Origin: Rusavskia elegans
Taxonomy: Eukaryota; Ascomycota; Lecanoromycetes; Teloschistales; Teloschistaceae
Direction of reading: 5' to 3'
DNA length: 64,000 nucleotides
NCBI GenBank assembly: GCA_011316305.1
Contig: SAUG01000053.1
Location: 124,001 to 188,000 of the forward strand
Every line of letters starts with the position of its first letter. The first letter of the stretch is position 1. The notes under the pieces were generated by a model. That model did not search any database. It was not told where the DNA came from and saw only the letters and a program-made list of their open reading frames with translations. Below, piece after piece: positions 57,824 to 64,000 of the stretch. The position numbers and the translations under genes were made by a program.

Positions 57824-60699
57824 ATGCAGTGGCTTACGGGAGCTCTCGTATTATGGGCGACGAGCCGCCTGGTCAGCGCCCAGGACGGCAACACCACCGC
57901 TCCCGTAAGGCTGTCATCTTCCTCAATATTAATGACCTATCTAATGCCACCGACAGTTCCCAAACTCAACCTACTCAAATGCCACTTCATCTGACCCTGC
58001 AGCTGCCGGATTCACTGGTCCAGCCTTCTCCCCACCTTTCTACCCTTCGCCATGGGGTTCCGGTGCGGGCGATTGGGCCAGTGCCTACGAGAGAGCTCGA
58101 GCCTTCGTCGGCCAACTTACCCTTCTGGAGAAGGTCAATCTCACAACCGGGGTTGGGTCAGTCGTTCCATTCCGTTCCCCAATACTTGGGACTAACAACA
58201 ATCAGCTGGCAAAGTGAGCGTTGCGTAGGCCAGACTGGCGCCATCCCTCGCCTTGGCTTTCGCAGCTTGTGCTTGCAAGATTCACCTCTAGGCGTGAGGA
58301 ACAGTGAGAGAAGACAGCCCCATCGATGGTCCCGCGAGAGTATATGCTGATCGTGCTTTCAGCCGACTACAACTCTGCCTTTCCCGCTGGCGTCAATGTT
58401 GCAGCGACCTGGGACCGTGGCATAGCTTATGCCAGAGGTCAAGCCATGGGCCAGGAGCACCGCGGCAAAGGCGTCGATATTCAACTCGGCCCTGTCGCTG
58501 GGCCTCTTGGCCGAGCACCCGCGAGCGGACGCAATTGGGAGGGCTTTAGTCCCGACCCAGCCCTGACCGGTGTTATGATGGCCCAGACCATCCAAGGCAT
58601 ACAACAAGCTGGCGTCATTGCATGCGCGAAGCACTTCATCGTCAACGAGCAGGAGCATTTCCGCCAGGCACCCGAGGCCCAGGGCTACGGTTTCAACATT
58701 ACTGACAGTCTAAGCTCGAATGTTGACGATGTCACAATGCATGAGACATACCTATGGTACATTCAAACATTCGTCCTCTACCTCTGCCCCGAGATGGCTA
58801 ACGTTTGCAAGGCCTTTCGCAGATGCCGTCCGTGCCGGTGTTGGATCGATCATGTGTTCCTATAATCAGATCAACAACAGCTACGGTTGCGAGAACAGCC
58901 AGACACTCAACTATCTACTTAAGGGTGAGCTTGATTTCCAGGGATTCGTGATGAGCGATTGGCAGGCGCAACACTCGGGTGTCGGTAGTGCGTTAGCGGG
59001 CATGGACATGAGCATGCCAGGTGACACCCTCTTTGATACTGGCAAGTCATATTGGGGCGCCAATCTCACCGTGGCCATCCTCAACGGTACTATCCCTGAA
59101 TGGCGGCTCGACGATATGGCCGTCCGGATCATAGCTGCATGGTACTATGTTGGACGCGATCAAAGCCAGGTACCTATCAACTTTGATAGCTGGACCCTCG
59201 ACACGTTTGGCAACCAACACTATTACGCTAAAGAAGGTTATACCTTGATCAACGAGCATGTCGACGTTCGTGCAGAGCACAGCACTCTTATCCGGCAGAT
59301 TGGGTCAGCCAGTACTGTTCTGCTGAAGAACAACAATAGCGCCCTGCCACTGACTGGCAGAGAGAGATTCACGGCTGTGTTCGGTAACGATGCTGGCGGG
59401 AATCAATATGGCCCCAATGGATGCCCAGACCGCGGCTGTGACAATGGTACGCTTGCCATGGCATGGGGGAGCGGGGTGGCCAACTTCCCATATCTCGTCA
59501 CTCCAGAGACTGCGATCCAGAACGAGGTACTCAGCAACAATGGAGTCATCCAGTCGATCACCGACAACTTTGCAGGTACCCAGATCCAATCACTGGCATC
59601 CCAAGCCAGCGTCGCTATTGTTTTCGTCAATGCGGACAGCGGGGAAGCATTTATTACTGTGGATGGCAACGAGGGTGACCGCAACAATCTCACCCTTTGG
59701 CAAGGAGGCGACGTTCTTATCCAGAATGTCTCCGCGCTCTGCAACAACACCATAGTCGTCATGCATACCGTGGGCCCGGTGCTCTTGAGCAATTACTCGG
59801 AAAACCCTAACATCACGGCGATCTTGTGGGCTGGGCTTCCTGGGGAACAGTCCGGCAACTCCATTGCTGATATCTTGTACGGTCGTGTCAATCCAGGTGC
59901 CAAGCTCCCATTCACACTCGGAGCCAGTCGTGAGGACTATGGCGCAGATCTGCTATACATCCCCAACAACGGTACCGACGCTCCTCAACAGCCGTTTACC
60001 GAGGGTAACTTCATCGACTACCGAGCCTTTGACAAAGCAGGCATAACACCTGTCTACGAATTCGGATTCGGACTCAGCTATACGACATTCTCCTACTCCA
60101 ATCTTCGGGTCAACCGACTTAACGTGAGCGCCTACACCCCTACCACTGGTTTGACCTCTGCAGCTCCGGTGCTGGGAAATAGCACCAACGATACCGCACA
60201 ATATCAACTCCCATCAAATTTCAGCGCAATCCCGTTCTACATCTATCCGTATCTCAACGGCACTAATGATCTCGAAGAGGCCGCTAACGCAAGCGACTAT
60301 GGACTGCCTGGATCATCCTATATCCCTGCAGGCTCCCAAGATGGCTCGCCACAGCCACGACTCGCTGCTAGTGGTGCCCCTGGTGGCAATCCCGAGCTCT
60401 ACGACGTTCTGTACCAGGTCGAGGCTACCATCACAAACACCGGTTCCGTCGCCGGCGATGAGGTTGCACAACTTTACATCTCACTTGGTGGACCTTACGA
60501 TCCCAAGCTTGTCCTCCGGGGCTTCCAGCGGCTCTCTATCCAGCCAAACAGCAGCACGACGTTCCACGTCGACATCACACGCCGCGATATTTCGAACTGG
60601 GACACCAGCGCACAGAATTGGGCTATATCTAGTGCACCGAAAACGGTCTACGTCGGCAGCTCTTCACGGACTCTGCCTCTATCTGCAGCTCTGTCGTAA
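57824..60699 (+). CDS. Secreted GH3 beta-glucosidase
   Basis: Five exons: 57824..57904, 57957..58156, 58206..58303, 58363..58756 and 58812..60699; introns of 52, 49, 59 and 55 bp; 886 residues, the usual size for fungal GH3 enzymes. A signal peptide ([19 protein letters not shown]) is followed by the TIM-barrel domain: [66 protein letters not shown] and [13 protein letters not shown], whose Asp is the family nucleophile. The alpha/beta sandwich ([36 protein letters not shown]) and a C-terminal FnIII-like domain ([20 protein letters not shown]) complete it. Many N-glycosylation sites agree with secretion. It removes terminal glucose from cellobiose and beta-glucans. Splices were chosen so that each junction restores conserved sequence, for example [20 protein letters not shown]. 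Confidence 0.95.
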
Positions 60700-60964
60700 C
60701 CAGGGTATGGAAGGGGGAGGGAGAAGCGGGACATTTTAGAGGAACATTTTATGTCTGTCCTCGAGGCTCTAAAAGTAATTGCTAATGAGCTGTACTGAAC
60801 TCGTCAGGAGTATAAACTGTCTAGCACCCAATAGCCGTACATATTACTACCAAAATGTCCTATTGCTTCAGTTTTCTTGGTCTCTGGGCTGTGTATGATA
60901 TTCAGCACACGATTTCCTTTTGCAACGCCACCTGTATCTTTCCACCAATTGACTCCCACCCGAA

Positions 60965-61318
60965 CTATTCGTCAATAGATACCATCCACCCTGCGGAAAC
61001 TCCCAACATCCACCAATCGCCCACATTCCCACAATCATAACACACCCTACTAGACCCATCCCTCTTCAAGAAACCGCCCCGCTCTGGTTCCCATACAAAC
61101 ACCATTTCCTTCACTCCAACGTACGGATTTTGTAATGTGCTTGTCGTGCATTTTTCCGGTCGGAGCAGGAGGAGATTCGAGATGGAGTGGATCGGATTGG
61201 TGTTGGTCTTGAACTCGGAACCGCGGAGGAGATGAAGTTGGTTATATCCTTGCAGCAGCTCTGTATGGATGGATGCGGAGTCGTTGTTGGCATGGAAATC
61301 TATTGAAGTACCATGCAT
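60965..61318 (-). CDS. Small hypothetical protein
   Basis: ORF of 117 residues with two nearby ATG (61318 preferred), 82 bp downstream of the photolyase stop on the same strand. The composition is protein-like (LLQGYNQLHLLRGSEFKTNT; EMVFVWEPERGGFLKRDGSS), with a late Cys pair (VCYDCGNVGDWW). No family recognised. It might instead be 3' untranslated sequence of the neighbouring gene. Confidence 0.35.
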   Translation of the reverse strand: MHGTSIDFHANNDSASIHTELLQGYNQLHLLRGSEFKTNTNPIHSISNLLLLRPEKCTTSTLQNPYVGVKEMVFVWEPERGGFLKRDGSSRVCYDCGNVGDWWMLGVSAGWMVSIDE

Positions 61319-61399
61319 GCTTACGTCCTCGACGAATGAACGGAAAGTTTTGACAACATGATTGCATTACATTTACAGATTAACTATATGAATACGCCC

Positions 61400-63527
61400 T
61401 CATGCTTTCTCCTTCTTCTTCTTCTTCCTCGGACCCACGAAATGGCCATCCAAAGTCCCCTGTCCCCTTTTCCTCTTCCCTCCTCTCGTTGGCATGTCAT
61501 CACCACCCCTGTTCTCTCCCCCCTGATGTTCCGCCTCTCGCTCATCCTCATCAACACCCATATCCATCGCCCCCGTATCCACTCCCTCCCCATCCCCATT
61601 CCCATTCCCATTCGTCTGTCCCTCCACCGTCGGGCCCTTTGTTCCCTCCGTCGGTCCCTCCGCCTTATCGTCGAATAATTTCCTCCACGTCCCATCCTTG
61701 ACCCTGGCATCATTCCCATAAAGCCCCACCCGATACGCGCTCTTCATTCCCTCAATACAAATCCCCCTCCTCTCATTAAAATCAAACATCGGTTTCGGAT
61801 ACGTCTTCATGCCACCTTCCTCATTTACCCCATCCCCATCCCCTTCCCCCTTAATCAAACACCCCCACCTCTTCTGATCCGCAACCGGCGCCCTCCAAGG
61901 CTCATACACATATTTCTTCGGATACCGCCCCAACTCAGGAATGAAATGCTTCACGAATTTCCCCTCGGGATCCGTCTTCTTCGGAAACGCGATAGGGCTA
62001 TAACACCGATAGAACTGGGCATAAAAAGCCGTACAGCTCAACCACTGCCAATTACCGCTATTACACGAAGTCTCATGGTCGATGAGCCATTCTTCAAAAA
62101 CCTCGGCCCCGCGCTCCCAGTCGATGTAGCAGCCCCCGCGCGTCAGGAAACATGCCACGGCGTGCCGGCCGAGATGGTGGATCCAGCCTTCGAGCCGCAG
62201 TTGGCGCATCAGGGCGTCGATCCAGGGGAAGCCTGTGCGGCCGTGTTTCCAGCGCTGGAACCATGTTTCTGCTTGCTGGGAGTCGATGGTGTAGGAGCCT
62301 GTGACGAGGTTGGTGTGCGGGTCGATTTTGGACGGGAGATGCCAGGGGATGAAGCGGGTGGTGGGGTTGTTGTGGGTTTGGGCGAAGGGGTAGCCGAGGG
62401 CGGCTTGGGCGGCGAAGTACATGTCGCGGAAGAGGAGTTGGCCGATTAGGTTGGTGGGGATTTGGGTGGCTTTGGGTTTGTTGGAGGGTTTTTGGATGAC
62501 TTCTTGGACGCGCCAGTAGAGGAGGCGGACCGAGAGGGAGCCGAAATGGTGGTGGGGGGAAAGGAGGGTGGTGGATTGTGGGGAGAAGGCTGTGGGTGCC
62601 GTTTCGGGTTTGGAGAAGGTGGTGGTGTAGTATTCGTTTGCGATAAGAGCGTCGAGAGCAGCAAGGGCGTTGGTTTCGCCGCCGCGGTGGGGGGTGGTGG
62701 CGGGTTTGAGTCCGAGTTCAGACATTGTGGGGACGGCGAAGTCTGTTTTAGGGCCTGAGAGGGAGGAGTAGGATCTCTCTTCGCCGTCGCGCTGGATGCT
62801 GTTAATGTCAGGCTCTTGAGGTGGTTGCGTCTGCTTGAAATCCAGAGATAGATCGCCTGGATCTGGGAGGGATCTTGGTGATTCGAGAGGCTTTGGTACA
62901 GTAAGTTTCCCCGCAGCCTACGACTGTTAGTTTCGAGATTTCCATATCGACAGTAGCTCCAGACAACGTCTTACATGCTGCACTTGGGAAATACTCATTG
63001 TCGGCTTCCCACCATGGGCCTTTACCAGCTCATCCGGATCGTAGAGTGTTCTGCCGTGCCTTGTTGCAACAACCTCGACCCCGGCTTCTCTAGCCAGGTC
63101 GATGACTGTTGCATCTCTTTCTTTCGCATACGGATCGGTGTCCCGTTCGAAGACGAGATGCGTAATCTTCCATGCTTTGAATAGCTTGGGCAGAAGGGTC
63201 TGAGGGGCTTCTCGGATGACGAAGAGCTTGGAATTTTGATTCAGCTTTGTAATAGATGCAGATAGATCCGACTGGCAATCGAGCCTGGATATAGCAGCAT
63301 CGGGTCAGCATAGGCAGCGATGAGCCACAAGACTCGCAGTGTCCCAAGTCTCACAGGAATTGCCAGCGATTCGGTCCCACACGAGCGCGATAGACATAAT
63401 GTGGATCCCAACACCAAATGGGGTAAAGGCATTCCGGTTTCAGGTCCAACGCAGCGTGGAGCGCAGGGGAGTCATGTAATCGCAAATCGGTGCGAAACCA
63501 GTAGATTACTCGTGGTTTGGGTGACAT
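61400..63527 (-). CDS. (6-4) photolyase / animal-type cryptochrome
   Basis: Three exons: 63527..63355, 63284..62975 and 62917..61400; introns of 70 and 57 bp; 666 residues. The N-terminal antenna-binding domain opens PRVIYWFRTDLRLHDSPAL and includes HLVFERDTDPYAKERD and GRTLYDPDELV. The FAD domain has QLLFRDMYFAAQAALGYPF, RTGFPWIDALMRQLRLEGWI, then HHLGRHAVACFLTRGGCYID, where the paired His of (6-4) photolyases stand (HHLxRH), and NSGNWQWLSCTAFYAQFYRC with the electron-transfer Trp region. These features separate it from CPD photolyases and Cry-DASH. It should repair UV (6-4) photoproducts in the nucleus using light and may also signal. A tail of about 110 residues is charged and ends with basic clusters (GKRKR, PRKKKKKEK) around a PIP-box-like QGTLDGHF. 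Confidence 0.92.
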
Positions 63528-63670
63528 GTTAGTAAGCATATGACATATGAGCCTGGACAAGACCAAAGGATCCGAGTATGCATTGGTCTACAGGCAAGTA
63601 GGAAAGGAATCAAAACTCCAAGATTTAAGGTATACAAGAAGATAGGAGTCAGTGATAGATGATGATGCAA

Positions 63671-63928
63671 TCATGCAAGGGGTTCCCATAGAGTAGCGTG
63701 GCTGCAGTGATCGGCGCTCGCTAATCTGATACTAGTACCTAGCTTCTCATCCTTTGACAGCTGCTTGATCGTCCCCTTAAGGTCTTGTGGATCATCTTTC
63801 GCGGGTAGAAACTGGTCAAGCCAGATCTGTAAGAATAGGCTATATTGCCATGGATCACACCTTTCTGAGCCAGCCCGAGTGGAGTCCTTGACCAACATGG
63901 ACAACTCATGCGACAAGCCGAGCTTCAT
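63671..63928 (-). CDS. Short hypothetical ORF at right edge
   Basis: 85 codons from the ATG at 63928; an in-frame TAA lies two codons upstream, so it is either a short gene or, through an AG directly before the ATG, the last exon of a gene beyond the window. The composition is protein-like (DPWQYSLFLQIWLDQFLPAK; DLKGTIKQLSKDEKLGTSIR). Not recognised. Confidence 0.35.
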   Translation of the reverse strand: MKLGLSHELSMLVKDSTRAGSERCDPWQYSLFLQIWLDQFLPAKDDPQDLKGTIKQLSKDEKLGTSIRLASADHCSHATLWEPLA

Positions 63929-64000
63929 AGCTTATAGAGTAGTGGTTGTAGACACTGTTCACGTGTCTTTTCGACTGTCAAGACTTCCTCAGCAATTCGC

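Overview
The window is nuclear DNA of a filamentous ascomycete (Pezizomycotina). The evidence is short GT-AG introns (mostly 47-80 bp) with CTNAC-type branch sites, a compact gene layout, and a standard set of fungal housekeeping genes (Gpi2, Gdt1, a Taz1/Tbf1-type telomere protein, Sed5, a FIT/Scs3 protein). The gene style would fit Dothideomycetes or a related class, but I cannot fix the class from sequence alone. I saw no tRNA, rRNA, CRISPR array or intact transposon.

Conserved and accessory DNA alternate. At 0-8 kb there is a partial gene, a small Cys/His protein, a two-exon C2H2 protein, 2.6 kb of gene-free DNA and gpi2. At 8.1-15.2 kb lies an accessory block with four small multi-exon genes of one divergent family I do not recognise (A and B on minus, C and D on plus), plus a degenerate tandem repeat and a decayed segmental duplication. 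At 15.2-22.1 kb is relic-rich DNA with one heavily decayed P450 (heme cysteine changed to Phe) and one otherwise complete P450 with a single in-frame TAG.

At 23-51.4 kb is a dense conserved stretch: an MDR-type oxidoreductase, gdt1, a telobox-Myb telomere protein, a CUE-like protein, a membrane sulfotransferase-like protein divergent from a GT2 polysaccharide synthase, 2.6 kb of intergenic DNA with a G-rich tract and an AC microsatellite, a roughly 2500-residue disordered protein, sed5 and a FIT-family gene. At 51.8-55 kb is a second relic patch (a frameshifted P450 and an unrecognised decayed gene). At 55.6-64 kb are an EXPERA-domain membrane protein, a secreted GH3 beta-glucosidase, a small ORF, a (6-4)-photolyase-type enzyme with a PIP-box-like tail and a short ORF at the right edge.

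Gene models were built by eye: each exon chain was checked for splice dinucleotides and a reading frame that closes. The most novel content is the A-D paralogue cluster at 8.2-15.2 kb, which sits next to decaying P450 loci and so looks like a fast-evolving accessory island. It does not form a recognisable biosynthetic cluster.
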